Shown one piece after another: positions 25,321 to 34,211 of a stretch of DNA of 64,000 nt. The DNA is from CALUOB01 sp944322305 (GTDB lineage Bacteria; Actinomycetota; Coriobacteriia; Coriobacteriales; Coriobacteriaceae): contig OZ007031.1 in the NCBI GenBank assembly GCA_963931605.1, positions 124,001 through 188,000 of the forward strand, written 5' to 3'. The translations under genes and the position numbers were made by a program. The notes under the pieces were generated by a model, which was given only the letters and a program-made list of their open reading frames with translations, did not search any database and was not told where the DNA came from. The stretch's first letter is position 1. Every line of letters starts with the position of its first letter.

Positions 25321-26858
25321 GCGCGATCTGGCTGGCATGCTGCGCCGCCGACGAGTACCGGGGCGTGCAGCGCGAGATCCTCGCACGGGACGAGGGGGCC
25401 CAGCTTCTGCGCATGAGCGACCTGGGCGAGGTGCGCCGCATGACGCGGGCGCTGCCTGCGGGCGGCGCGAGCGTGGCGCTGGTCGATTCCGGTGACGAGT
25501 CGAGCGCCGTGCGCGACGTGGTGGCGGGCGTCGCCTCGGACGGGCACGCGCGGGAGATCGTGGTGGTTGCCCGCGTGCTCGACCCGGGGCGCATCGCGTT
25601 GCTGTTTGCCGCCGGCGCCACCGAGGTTGTGGCGGCCGAGCAGGGGAGCGCTGCTCTTTCTGAGGATGGGGCGCGGGTGGAGGAGCGATCCTGCCTTCGG
25701 AGTGCCAGCGCGCTTCCCTCCTCGGCGGCCGCACCCGCGGCCGTCTCTGCCGCCGGGGACGCGCAGCCCGACCCTGCGCCCCCGGCGGCCCGTTCCGCGC
25801 AGGAGGGCGGAGACGGGCCGGCACCGGGCCCTGGGGATGTTTCCGCGCGCGGGGCAAGCGCCTTTCAGCCGGAGGCTCCCGAACCCGAGAAGGCTCCGGA
25901 GCCCGCGCCAAAAAACGCGCCGGTGCGCATCATCGAGGGGCGTCCCGACCCACCGGGGTCTCCCCGGCCAGCTGCTGCGGGCCCGCCAGGGCGCTGGGGC
26001 TCCTCGGCGGGCGGCGAAGGGGAGGCGCAGCATGCCGCCGCGCCGGTGGTTACGGTTATCTCGGGCCGCGGCGGCACGGGCAAGACGACCCTTCTTGCCG
26101 GTATTGCCTGCTGCGCGGCCCAGTGGGGGCTGCGCGCGGCCGTGGTCGACGCGGACCTGATGTTCGGCAACCTGCACCGGCTGGTTGGGTGCGACGCCGC
26201 GCCCGACCTGGCGCTTGTCGCCAACGAGCCCGCCCCCTTGGAGAAGGCGGCGCTCGCGCGGTCGGCTTTGCTCGTGGCCCCGGGCCTCACGGTTTGGGGC
26301 CCGTGCGGGCTTCCCGAGACGGCCGAGCTCGTGGCACCGCGCATGGGGGACCTCTTGCAGGCGCTCGCGCGCGAGGCCGACGTGGTTCTCGTGGACACCG
26401 CCTCGCCGTGGGGCGACGCGGTGAGCGAGGCGGTGGCGCGCTCGGAGCGCTGCCTGGTCGCAGCCGACCTGCGCGCCGGCATGATACCCGCCACCAAGCG
26501 GGTGATAGAGCTCGCGGCGAAGCTGGGCGTGCCGCGAACCAAGATGGTCTGCGTGGCGAACCGCTTCGAGGGGCGCTCGCCGGTTGAGGAGTTCGCCCTG
26601 CGCCTGGAGATGGAGGCCGGCCTTGCGGCAAAGACGCGCGTCGCGGCGGCAAGCGGGGAGGCCGCCGAGCTCATGCGCCTCGGGCGCTTGGGCGAGGTGC
26701 TCAAGCGCCGGGAGCCGTTTGCGGAGGACGTGCGCAAGTTCGCGCGCCTGCTGCTGCGCGAGCTGGGCTGCGTGATCGCACCGCCGCCCGAGACGGCGCC
26801 CGCCGACGCGGCGCGCCGCAAGTTCAAGCTGCCCTGGAAGGAGGAGACGCGCCCGTGA
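25317..26858 (+). CDS. Pilus assembly ATPase CpaE/TadZ-like (MinD/ParA family)
   Basis: A 513-residue protein. Residues 1-110 look like an atypical receiver domain (VALVDSGDESSAVRDVV). Residues 110-240 are a disordered Ala/Pro/Glu linker. A ParA/MinD ATPase follows, with deviant Walker A GRGGTGKTT near residue 252 and VVDADLMFGNLHRL. TadZ/CpaE proteins place the Tad machine at a cell pole. The start ATG overlaps the cpaB stop, and its own end overlaps the ATPase gene that follows. The linker is longer than usual. Confidence 0.87.
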   Translation: MSAIWLACCAADEYRGVQREILARDEGAQLLRMSDLGEVRRMTRALPAGGASVALVDSGDESSAVRDVVAGVASDGHAREIVVVARVLDPGRIALLFAAGATEVVAAEQGSAALSEDGARVEERSCLRSASALPSSAAAPAAVSAAGDAQPDPAPPAARSAQEGGDGPAPGPGDVSARGASAFQPEAPEPEKAPEPAPKNAPVRIIEGRPDPPGSPRPAAAGPPGRWGSSAGGEGEAQHAAAPVVTVISGRGGTGKTTLLAGIACCAAQWGLRAAVVDADLMFGNLHRLVGCDAAPDLALVANEPAPLEKAALARSALLVAPGLTVWGPCGLPETAELVAPRMGDLLQALAREADVVLVDTASPWGDAVSEAVARSERCLVAADLRAGMIPATKRVIELAAKLGVPRTKMVCVANRFEGRSPVEEFALRLEMEAGLAAKTRVAAASGEAAELMRLGRLGEVLKRREPFAEDVRKFARLLLRELGCVIAPPPETAPADAARRKFKLPWKEETRP

Positions 26859-28180
26859 GCCTGCTCGAGAGGATACGAGACGAGCCCGGCGACGCCGCGG
26901 CTCCTGGCGGCGGCGAGCTGCCGCCGGCGCTCAAAGCGGCGGTGAAGCGCGAGCTTCTCGAGCGTGTCGGCTTCGAGGAGGCGGCGCGCATGGCGGCCCT
27001 CGCCGACGTGGCGCAGGCGCGCGAGGAGATGCGCCCGGCGCTGGACGCGGTGCTCAACACCACCGAGCGCGAGGACGCGCGCGCCGTCGACCGCGAGCAG
27101 CTGGCCTCGGAGGTTCTCGACGACGTGCTGGGCCTCGGGCCCTTGCAGCCGCTGCTGGAGGACGACACGGTGAGCGAGATCATGGTCAACGGCGTGGACT
27201 CGCTGTTCTTCGAGCGGGCGGGCAAGCTCGTGCCGCTGGGGCGCGTGTTCGACTCCGAGGAGCAGATCCGCATCGCCATCGACCGCATCATCTCGCCGAT
27301 CGGCCGGCGCATCGACGAGCGCAGCCCGATCGTCAACGCGCGCCTGAAAAACGGCTACCGCGTGAACGCCGTCATCCCGCCGGTTGCGATCGACGGGCCG
27401 GTGCTCACGATCCGCAAGTTCTCCGACCGCATCAGCTCTCTGGACGAGCTGGTTGGCCTGGGGTCGGTCCCGGCGTGGTACGCGACGCTTCTCTCCTGGG
27501 CGGTGCGCGTGCGTCAGGACCTGGCGGTGGCCGGCGGGACCGGCTCGGGCAAGACGACGCTTCTGAACGCCCTCTCCTGCGAGATCGACCCCGGCGAGCG
27601 CATCGTGACCATCGAAGACTCCGCCGAGCTCAAGTTCTCGCATCACCCGCATGTGGTGCGTCTGGAGGCGCGCGAGGCCTCCATCGAGGGGGAGGGGGCG
27701 GTCACGATCCGCATGCTCGTGGCGAACGCCCTGCGCATGCGCCCCGACCGCATCGTGGTGGGCGAGGTGCGCGGCGCCGAGTGCATCGACATGCTGCAGG
27801 CGATGAACACCGGCCACGACGGCTCGCTTACCACCCTGCACGCCGGCACGGCCGAAGAGACGGTGACGCGCCTGATCCTGCTGGCGCGCTACGGCATCGA
27901 CCTGCCCTCCGACCTCATTGAGGCGCAGGTCGCCTCGGCGCTGGACGGCATCGTGATGTCCGAGCGCCAAGCGGACGGGCGGCGGTACGTGGGCTCGTTC
28001 ACGGGCGTGGCGGCTGCGCCGGGCGGCGGTGTGGCGCTTGCGCCCTACGTTGCCTTCGACAGCGCAAAGCGCACCTGGTCGCTGGTGGAGGAACCGCCGT
28101 TTGTGGAGTGCTCGGCGCGCGCCGGGCTGCTCGGAGCTGAGGAGGTGGAGGCATGGAGGTCTGGCCGTGCGTGGGCGTAG
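26855..28180 (+). CDS. cpaF: Tad secretion ATPase (CpaF/TadA)
   Basis: Type II/IV secretion hexameric ATPase of 441 residues that drives Flp pilus assembly. GTG start within the previous gene's stop, preceded by AAGGAGGAGACGCGCCC. Visible: the N-terminal helical region, LLEDDTVSEIMVNGVDS, Walker A AGGTGSGKTT near residue 226, the Asp box VTIEDSAELKF, Walker B RPDRIVVGEVRGAE, and the His box GHDGSLTTLHAG. All catalytic parts are present. It overlaps tadB by 28 bases. Confidence 0.95.
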   Translation: MSLLERIRDEPGDAAAPGGGELPPALKAAVKRELLERVGFEEAARMAALADVAQAREEMRPALDAVLNTTEREDARAVDREQLASEVLDDVLGLGPLQPLLEDDTVSEIMVNGVDSLFFERAGKLVPLGRVFDSEEQIRIAIDRIISPIGRRIDERSPIVNARLKNGYRVNAVIPPVAIDGPVLTIRKFSDRISSLDELVGLGSVPAWYATLLSWAVRVRQDLAVAGGTGSGKTTLLNALSCEIDPGERIVTIEDSAELKFSHHPHVVRLEAREASIEGEGAVTIRMLVANALRMRPDRIVVGEVRGAECIDMLQAMNTGHDGSLTTLHAGTAEETVTRLILLARYGIDLPSDLIEAQVASALDGIVMSERQADGRRYVGSFTGVAAAPGGGVALAPYVAFDSAKRTWSLVEEPPFVECSARAGLLGAEEVEAWRSGRAWA

Positions 28181-29085
28181 GGTGCCTGGCAGCCTGTTCT
28201 GCGGGTTTGGCGCTGGGGGCGGCGGGCGAGAAGGGCGCGCGCCCGGTGCCCGCGTCGCGCGAGGAGCTGCTGCGCGAGGGGCTGGCCCGCTTGTCCGCTT
28301 TGCCGGCGCTCGGGCGCTTGGCGCGCGGGCCGCGCGTGCGCCGCGTTGTCGTGCGCCTGAGGCCGCCGCTACCGGCTGCCGTGCGGAGCCTGAGCGACGC
28401 GGAGCTCTTGGCGTGCGGCCTCGTCGCCCTGTGCGCGTCGGCGCTTGCCGGCTTCGTGCTCGCAGGATCGCCGTTGGGGGCGGCTGCGGGGGCGGCGGGC
28501 GTCTGTGCCCTTGCAGCCCGCCGCGCGGGCAAGGCGCGCGCGGGCGAGCGTGCGGCGCTCGAGCAGGCGATGCCCGAGGTCTTCCAGACCCTTGCCGTGG
28601 CGCTTGGCTCGGGGCGCTCCGTGCCCCAGGCGTTCCGCTACGTGGGGGAGGGGGAACGCGAGCCGATAGCGGGGGCGTTTTCCCGCGCGGCGTTCTCGCT
28701 TGACTGCGGCGTTCCCCTGTCCGAGGTGCTCGCCGTGCTCGAGCGCGAGATCGACGCGCCTGGGTTGGACCTGGTCGTGCCCGCCATTGGCGTGTCCCAG
28801 CGCACGGGCGCCCCGCTCAAGGAGCTGCTCGAGGAGGCGTCGGGCATCGTGTCCGAGAGGCTCGCGCTCGAGCGCGCCCTTGAGGTCAAAACGTCGCAGG
28901 CGCGCATGTCCGCGCAGGTGGTTGCCGCGATGCCGCTCGTGATGATCGGTTTTCTCGGGCTCTTCTCGGCAGACTTCCGGGCGGGGGCGGCCACGCCTGT
29001 GGGCGTGGGGGCGATCGCTGCGGCGCTTGCGCTCGACGCCGTGGCGTGGTGGATCATCCGTCGGATCATGGACGTGGGGGTGTGA
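28153..29085 (+). CDS. tadB: Tad pilus inner-membrane platform protein TadB (T2SSF domain)
   Basis: A 310-residue membrane protein with a type II secretion F domain (residues about 135-260: LEQAMPEVFQTLAVALGSGR, then VPAIGVSQRTGAPLKELLEE). Hydrophobic segments flank it (around residues 95-125 and two near the C-terminus). TadB and TadC form the membrane platform on which the CpaF ATPase acts. ATG 28153 follows GGAGGTGGAGGC and lies inside the end of cpaF, so translation is coupled. Confidence 0.88.
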   Translation: MEVWPCVGVGCLAACSAGLALGAAGEKGARPVPASREELLREGLARLSALPALGRLARGPRVRRVVVRLRPPLPAAVRSLSDAELLACGLVALCASALAGFVLAGSPLGAAAGAAGVCALAARRAGKARAGERAALEQAMPEVFQTLAVALGSGRSVPQAFRYVGEGEREPIAGAFSRAAFSLDCGVPLSEVLAVLEREIDAPGLDLVVPAIGVSQRTGAPLKELLEEASGIVSERLALERALEVKTSQARMSAQVVAAMPLVMIGFLGLFSADFRAGAATPVGVGAIAAALALDAVAWWIIRRIMDVGV

Positions 29086-29088
29086 GGG

Positions 29089-29727
29089 ATGGCTGCTGAG
29101 GTTGTTGCGGCGGGCGCGCTTGCCGCCGCGGCGGTGTGGGTTGGCACGGGCGGCGCCCCGGAGCCCACGCGCGACAGGGCTCCCGATGCGGTGCATGTGG
29201 TGCTCGAGCGGATGGGCCGCGCCGTTGGTGAAGAGGCTGCGCGTCTGCGCGCCCTGGTGTCTGGTGCTCGGCATGCGGGCGGCGCTGTCGCCGCGCGCGA
29301 AGTGTCGGACATGGTCGACGTGGTGCGCCTCGGCCTCAGGGCGGGGCTCACCTTCGACGCGGCGCTCGACCTGTTTTGCGCCCACAGGGCCACGCCGCTT
29401 TCCCAACGCATGCGTCAGGCGCAGTTCTCGTGGCAGGTGGGGCTTGCTACCCGGGAGGACGCGCTCAGGGAGGCGGCGCGCGAGCTGAGGGTGCCGGCCC
29501 TCGGCGTTTTCGGCGCGACGGTATGCCAGGCGCTCGCGTTCGGCGCGCCGGTTTCGGACGCGCTGCTCGCCCAGAGCCGCGAGATACGCGAAGCCAACCG
29601 CGCGGAGATCGAGCGGGCGATCGAGCGCGCGCCGGTGAAGATCCTCATCCCCACCGGCACGCTGATTCTGCCTGCGCTGCTGCTAGCCATATTGGGCCCG
29701 CTGCTTTCGGCCAGCGGGATGATGTGA
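29089..29727 (+). CDS. tadC: Tad pilus platform protein TadC (T2SSF domain)
   Basis: A 212-residue second F-domain protein starting three bases after tadB. The core (EVSDMVDVVRLGLRAGLTFD) and the C-terminal hydrophobic helices (ILIPTGTLILPALLLAILGP) match TadC. It is shorter than many TadC proteins because the N-terminal membrane part is reduced to one segment. It sits between tadB and the pilin gene, the usual order. Confidence 0.85.
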   Translation: MAAEVVAAGALAAAAVWVGTGGAPEPTRDRAPDAVHVVLERMGRAVGEEAARLRALVSGARHAGGAVAAREVSDMVDVVRLGLRAGLTFDAALDLFCAHRATPLSQRMRQAQFSWQVGLATREDALREAARELRVPALGVFGATVCQALAFGAPVSDALLAQSREIREANRAEIERAIERAPVKILIPTGTLILPALLLAILGPLLSASGMM

Positions 29728-29738
29728 AGGAGGAGACC

Positions 29739-29957
29739 ATGACGAAGAACGGTTCTGCGAGGGTGTGCCTGAGCGCTCTTGGCGCGCGCGGGCGTGGAGC
29801 CTTGGCGCGCGCACGGGAGGAGGCGGCGCAGGGCACCACGGAGTACGCCATCTTGGTCGGCGTCCTGGTTGTTATCGCGATCTTGGCGATCGTGGCGTTT
29901 CGCGACCGGGTGAGCGAGCTGTGGGAGGCGATCTCCTCGGGGATCAACAGCTTGTGA
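29739..29957 (+). CDS. Flp-type pilin subunit
   Basis: A 72-residue prepilin. After a basic leader it reads EEAAQGTTEYAILVGVLVVI, the Flp pattern of a short leader, Thr-Glu-Tyr and a continuous hydrophobic helix (residues about 37-57), then a short amphipathic tail. In Flp prepilins the peptidase cleaves after a Gly just ahead of the Glu; the exact site here is uncertain. ATG 29739 follows AAGGAGGAGACC. It is probably the major pilin, as it is the smallest and closest to tadBC. Confidence 0.85.
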   Translation: MTKNGSARVCLSALGARGRGALARAREEAAQGTTEYAILVGVLVVIAILAIVAFRDRVSELWEAISSGINSL

Positions 29958-30523
29958 CGCGGCGGGTGTGGGTGCCTTACGCCCTGCTTGCGGCGGCGTG
30001 CCTGGCGGTTGCGCTCCTTGCGTGGGGGCTGGCGCGGGCACGCCCGCCCGCGGGCGGTGGGAACGGTCCTGCTGAGGCGGAGGGTGCGGAGGCGAGCGAT
30101 TCCTCCGAGGAAGCCGCTGCTGAGGGGCTTGCCACCAACGGCGCTGCGGAGGGTCTCGTCGCCGGCAGCGGTGCCGAGGCGGGAACGCGGGTTGCCGAGG
30201 CGGCCGGCCGCGCGCAGGCGCTCGCCCTTCTCGGCGAGCGCGCGGCGGACGGTGCGGCCGAGGCAGGCGTTGTGTGGACGGAGGATCGCGGCCTTGAGGC
30301 GGCGGTTGCCGCTCTTCTTGAGACGTATCAAGAGGACGGAACGGCTCGGCTGCTGACGTACGGCTACCTCGACCTGCGCGGCAACGCGTGGGGCGCGCTT
30401 GTGGCGCGCCCCGGCCAGTGGGTCGACGTGGTGGTGGCGCAGGCAGACGAGAACGACGCGTCGACCATGTTTGCCGTTACGCGAATGACCGGGGCGACAA
30501 CGCCAAAAGACGGGGGCTCGTGA
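29954..30523 (+). CDS. Hypothetical membrane-anchored protein in the Tad operon
   Basis: A 189-residue protein from GTG 29954, which overlaps the pilin stop. Residues 6-27 are a membrane helix (PYALLAAACLAVALLAWGLA). An Ala/Glu/Gly-rich spacer follows, then a compact domain from about residue 110 (ARLLTYGYLDLRGNAWGALV). I do not recognise the domain. Position within the pilus operon suggests an assembly or surface role; it may be a second SAF-like or minor pilus protein. Confidence 0.7.
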   Translation: MTRRVWVPYALLAAACLAVALLAWGLARARPPAGGGNGPAEAEGAEASDSSEEAAAEGLATNGAAEGLVAGSGAEAGTRVAEAAGRAQALALLGERAADGAAEAGVVWTEDRGLEAAVAALLETYQEDGTARLLTYGYLDLRGNAWGALVARPGQWVDVVVAQADENDASTMFAVTRMTGATTPKDGGS

Positions 30524-30539
30524 CAGATCGGAGAGCGAG

Positions 30540-30794
30540 ATGCGGAGGTTGGAGCATGGGGGAGGCGTTGCGCGCAGAGGGGAGCCGCCGCGCTTCGGCT
30601 GCGCCCCGTCGCGCTTTCAGGCGGCGCAGGCAACGGTCGAGTACGCCGTTGTCCTCACGGTGTTTCTGGCGATCTTGGCGGCCTGCGCGCTGCTTGCGCA
30701 CGCGGCCGGCGAGGGCGCGCTCGCCGATGTCGCCGAGCAAGGCGCCTCGCACGGGATGGGCGGCTTGGGATGGATCGACATCGCGCTGTACTGA
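30540..30794 (+). CDS. Small TadE-like pseudopilin
   Basis: An 84-residue protein with a basic leader and the class III segment AQATVEYAVVLTVFLAILAA (residues about 29-48), as in TadE/Flp-type pseudopilins, then a short tail. ATG 30540 follows GGAGAGCGAG. It probably is processed by a prepilin peptidase and acts as a minor pilin. Confidence 0.75.
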   Translation: MRRLEHGGGVARRGEPPRFGCAPSRFQAAQATVEYAVVLTVFLAILAACALLAHAAGEGALADVAEQGASHGMGGLGWIDIALY

Positions 30795-31269
30795 GCGCCC
30801 GGGCGGCGCCTGTGCGCAGGCGACGGTTGAGGCCGCCATGCTCCTGCCGGCGTTTCTCACCTTGCTGCTGTTGGCGCTGCAGCCGGTGTGTTTGCTGTAC
30901 ACGCAGGCGGTGATGGAGTCGGCTGCGGCGGAGACGGCGCGCGTAGCGGCGCTTGCGGAGGGAGACGCCGACGGTGGGGCGTGCCGGGCGTTTGCGTTGC
31001 GCAGGCTTGCCGCCGTGCCCGACCTCGGGATATTTCACGCAGGTGGACCGCTTTCCTGGGAGGTTGAGATCGAGGCGGGCGAGCGCGAGGTAAGCGTGCG
31101 CGTAGCTGGTGCCGCTGAGCCGCTGCCGGTGCTCGGGGCGTTTGCCGCTGCGTTCGCGGCGCATGACGCGCAGGGAAACGTGGCGCTCGAGGCGCGGGCG
31201 TCTTACGCGTATCGCCCGGCATGGGTGGAAGGGGGCTACGATGACTGGGTTGCGCAATGGGGCTCGTGA
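30727..31269 (+). CDS. TadE-like pseudopilin
   Basis: A TadE-type protein of about 180 residues. The diagnostic segment is AQATVEAAMLLPAFLTLLLL followed by QPVCLLYTQAVMESAAAETAR, then an exported domain. The start is uncertain: ATG 30727 gives a leader before the motif but overlaps the preceding gene by 68 bases and has only GGCGAGGG upstream. An alternative non-ATG start nearer the motif is possible. TadE proteins are prepilin-peptidase substrates needed for Flp pilus assembly. Confidence 0.75.
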   Translation: MSPSKAPRTGWAAWDGSTSRCTERPGGACAQATVEAAMLLPAFLTLLLLALQPVCLLYTQAVMESAAAETARVAALAEGDADGGACRAFALRRLAAVPDLGIFHAGGPLSWEVEIEAGEREVSVRVAGAAEPLPVLGAFAAAFAAHDAQGNVALEARASYAYRPAWVEGGYDDWVAQWGS

Positions 31270-33307
31270 GGAGAGGGAGTCAGTTGCCTTTCCCGACGGG
31301 TTGGGAGCTTTCGTTAGCGATACGGGCGCCTACACCACGGTTGCCGCCGCGGTGGTCATGCTGCTGGTGCTCGCGCTGACGTTTTCGGCGGCGCTCGCCG
31401 CGTGGAGCCTCTCGCGCGCGGGCGACGTTCAGGCCAGCGCGGACGCCGGGGCGCTGGCGGGTGCCAACGTGGTCTCTTCGTACACCACGGCGGCGACGGT
31501 GGCCGACGCGAGCATACTGAGCCTGAGCATCGCCGGGCTCTGCACGACGGGCGTCGGGGCGGTGGCGCTTCTCATCCCGCCGGCCGCCTCGCTGGGGGCT
31601 CAGACGCTCAAGGCGGGCCTGCGCATGCTTGAGGCGCGCAACACCTTTGCGAAAAGCGTCTCGCAGGGGCTGCAGAAGCTGGAGACGGCGCTCCCCGCGC
31701 TTGTTGCCGCCAACGGAGCGCGCACCTGCAAGGCCCACGGCGGCGGCCTCGTCTCCTACACAGGGCTTGCGGTTGCAGTGCCCGCCTCGTCGGCTTCTGA
31801 GTTCCCGGCCCTTTCGGGCGATCAGATCGACACCGGCGCCCTTGAGCAAGCGACTGACACGCTCGAGCAAGCGGCCGACGAGCTCGCCCGGGCGTCTGAG
31901 CGCACGGCGCAGGCCAAGGAGAAGGCGTGGCTTGCCGACTGCGGGAGCGCGGGTGCCAACATGCAGGAGCGCGCGGGCTCGCTCTCGGGCCTCAGCGCGG
32001 CGCAGAACCCCGACTATGCCTCGAGCATCACTTGGGAGCCGGCGGTGGGGCTCAGGCGCGCCCGCGCCTATTACCGCTGGCGTCTCTCGCACGAGAAGCC
32101 CCAGGGATCGGGCGTGGAGGCGCAGGCGGACTCCGCCGCGCGCAAGGTGTTCTACGCCTATGCTGTCGAGGTGCTCAACCGGGCGCGGATCGAGGACACA
32201 GGGGACTCTTGCGTTATCGACGTTCCACTGCTTCCCAAGAACACCGCTGAGATGCGCAAGACCAGCGTCTACACCGACGTGCGTTGGCCCACCACACAGG
32301 AGGAAAGCGGCCTCACTTTGCACTATGCGGCTTCGTGTCCGGGTGCCGAAGGGGCGGCGGGTCCGACCTCCTCGCTCGCTGCGATAGAGGCGGGGAGCGT
32401 GCGCGAGTGCCCGGTGTGCAAGTTCAGCATCGGCGACGTGGGCAAGGTTCCCGCGGCGTCCACTTCCATCTCGAACGGGTTCGAGTACCATCTGCGCGCC
32501 TATACCCAAGCGCTTGACGAATACGGCCGCGCGCGTTCCGAGGAGATCGCGCTCGAGAAGCGCGCCCGCGCGGCAACGGAGGACACGGGCGACGTCTTTG
32601 AGGAGGCGCTGGAATCGTTGGGAACCAAGCGGCCGCGAATCGCTCCGCCCGGGCGCAGCGGGTGCGTCGGGCTTGCGGTGTCGGGAGAGGCCGAGAACCC
32701 CGAGGAGCTCCTCTCCTCGTTTGCGGCCGCCCCGGACCAGGAGCGCCGCGGGGCGCTTGCCGCGGCGGTTCTCGCGCCTGAGCCTGCAACGCAGGAGAAC
32801 AACGTCCTCAGCTCGTTTTTCTCGGGGCTGAAGGAGCGCTGCGGAGACGGCGGCGCGGTTGGCCTGGCGGACTCGGTGATGGACCTCTGGGGCAAGCTCC
32901 TCATGTCGTACGGGGACATCGCCTCCGGTGCCGGGGAGGTGGCTGACGGGCTGCTCGGGGATCTCAAGGGGCTCGGTGGCGGCGCGCTTTCCGACTGGCT
33001 GGCTGATCGGCTTTCGGGGGCGGTCGAGGCGCTGGGCATCGAGCCGGTCGATCTCCGCCTGAAAAAACCGGTGCTTACCAATACCTCAAGCGTACTGGAG
33101 GCAGGTGGTGCAGCCTCGCTGCTCGATGCCCAAGGCTCGCTGAGGACGCTCGCCGTCGGCACGACGAATCCGGAGGCATTGCTCGAGGCGCTTGGCTACG
33201 AGGTGCGCGGGCGCATTGCCGAGACCGAGCTGACGCTCGGCGAGATACCCATCCCCGGCACGTCGAGATCCATCCCGCTTTCCGTGCGGCTCGGTGACCT
33301 CGTATGA
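31241..33307 (+). CDS. TadG-like protein (Tad/Flp N-terminal domain, large exported part)
   Basis: A 688-residue protein from ATG 31241 (behind AAGGGGGCTACG). Residues 30-60 carry the Flp-associated TadE/G-like N-terminus, GAYTTVAAAVVMLLVLALTF with AWSLSRAGDVQASADAGALAGAN. The remaining 600 residues are Ala/Ser/Glu-rich with helical stretches (LEQATDTLEQAADELARASE) and several cysteines (one CPVCKF). It is much larger than a typical TadE and has no von Willebrand domain motif that I can see, unlike some TadG proteins. It is likely surface-exposed and pilus-associated. Confidence 0.78.
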   Translation: MTGLRNGAREERESVAFPDGLGAFVSDTGAYTTVAAAVVMLLVLALTFSAALAAWSLSRAGDVQASADAGALAGANVVSSYTTAATVADASILSLSIAGLCTTGVGAVALLIPPAASLGAQTLKAGLRMLEARNTFAKSVSQGLQKLETALPALVAANGARTCKAHGGGLVSYTGLAVAVPASSASEFPALSGDQIDTGALEQATDTLEQAADELARASERTAQAKEKAWLADCGSAGANMQERAGSLSGLSAAQNPDYASSITWEPAVGLRRARAYYRWRLSHEKPQGSGVEAQADSAARKVFYAYAVEVLNRARIEDTGDSCVIDVPLLPKNTAEMRKTSVYTDVRWPTTQEESGLTLHYAASCPGAEGAAGPTSSLAAIEAGSVRECPVCKFSIGDVGKVPAASTSISNGFEYHLRAYTQALDEYGRARSEEIALEKRARAATEDTGDVFEEALESLGTKRPRIAPPGRSGCVGLAVSGEAENPEELLSSFAAAPDQERRGALAAAVLAPEPATQENNVLSSFFSGLKERCGDGGAVGLADSVMDLWGKLLMSYGDIASGAGEVADGLLGDLKGLGGGALSDWLADRLSGAVEALGIEPVDLRLKKPVLTNTSSVLEAGGAASLLDAQGSLRTLAVGTTNPEALLEALGYEVRGRIAETELTLGEIPIPGTSRSIPLSVRLGDLV

Positions 33308-33792
33308 GCGCGCGCACCGTACCGCATCGCGCGGGCGCCGCGGCTCTCTCGGAGCGGGCGCAGGCCATGGTGGAGATGGCCGTGGTGGTTCCGGTGCTCG
33401 TGGTGCTTGCGCTCATCGTTTACAACCTCGGGGTTTTCGTCGCCGCCACGGCGCGCTTCGACCGTGTGGCGCCCGATATCGTGCTTGCCCGGGCGGTTTC
33501 AGCGGGGGAAGGGGAGGGCGAGCCCGCCGACATCGTGCGCAGCGCGCTTGCCGAGGCCATGGAGGGCTTCGATGTGGAGGTCGAGGTTACCGAGGAGATT
33601 GAGGAGGGCGAGGGGCCTGCCGGCGCGCTGATCTCGCTGGTGGCTCCGCTGAGGACCTACCGGTGCGTGATGCGCTATGCCCCGTGGCCCTCGCACTTCT
33701 CCATCGCCGGCGTTGAGGCGCGCGTGCCGGCGTTTCTCTCCCATGAACGCGCGGTGACCGTGGACGTATGGCATTCGGGGGTGGTCGGATGA
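33304..33792 (+). CDS. TadE-like pseudopilin
   Basis: A 162-residue third TadE-like protein; ATG overlaps the previous stop (ATGA). Leader, then ERAQAMVEMAVVVPVLVVLA with the hydrophobic helix to about residue 45, then a small exported domain with an acidic patch (VTEEIEEGEG) and a tail of RYAPWPSHFSIAG. Co-translated with its neighbours. Confidence 0.8.
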   Translation: MSARTVPHRAGAAALSERAQAMVEMAVVVPVLVVLALIVYNLGVFVAATARFDRVAPDIVLARAVSAGEGEGEPADIVRSALAEAMEGFDVEVEVTEEIEEGEGPAGALISLVAPLRTYRCVMRYAPWPSHFSIAGVEARVPAFLSHERAVTVDVWHSGVVG

Positions 33793-34166
33793 GCGGGCGC
33801 GGGCGCGAGGCGGCTCTCGTCACGGATGGGGCGGGCCGGAGGTGGGCGGTGCTGCCGGCGCGCTCGTTTTGGCTGCGGCTGCGCGGGCTCATCGCGCGCC
33901 GCGGTCCCGCGGACCCGCTCGCCTCCGGTGCGCTGTGCCTGCTGTTTCCGCGCTGTTCGTCGGTGCACACCGTGTTCATGGCGGGCCCCATCGACGTTGC
34001 CTTTGCCGCTGCAGATGGAAGGGTGCTGCGCGCCGAACGGGGTGTTGCCCCGCTGCGGTTGCTCGGCTGCCCGGGCGCCAGGTATGTCCTTGAGCGCATG
34101 GCGCGCCCCGACCTCCCCTGGCCGGTGCCCGGCGAGCGGTTGGAGGTGACAGATGGCGGCTTTTAG
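33789..34166 (+). CDS. DUF192 family protein at the end of the Tad operon
   Basis: A 125-residue protein of the DUF192/COG1430 family: FWLRLRGLIARRG near residue 27 and the core CSSVHTVFMAGPIDVAFAA. The family function is unknown. ATG 33789 overlaps the previous stop, so it belongs to the pilus operon. There is no signal peptide here, although many family members are exported. DUF192 genes are often seen beside Tad loci in Gram-positive genomes (recalled, not checked), which suggests an accessory role. Confidence 0.82.
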   Translation: MSGRGREAALVTDGAGRRWAVLPARSFWLRLRGLIARRGPADPLASGALCLLFPRCSSVHTVFMAGPIDVAFAAADGRVLRAERGVAPLRLLGCPGARYVLERMARPDLPWPVPGERLEVTDGGF

Positions 34167-34173
34167 TGATGGG

Positions 34174-34202
34174 CTGCCACTGCTTTTCTGATTGCGTATA
34201 CT
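34174..34202 (+). promoter_or_regulatory. Promoter of the toxin-antitoxin-like pair
   Basis: CTGCCA (34174-34179) and TATACT (34197-34202) with a 17-bp spacer, 10 bp before the first start codon. Such a short leader leaves room for autorepression at the promoter. Confidence 0.55.
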
Positions 34203-34211
34203 GGAGGCGGC

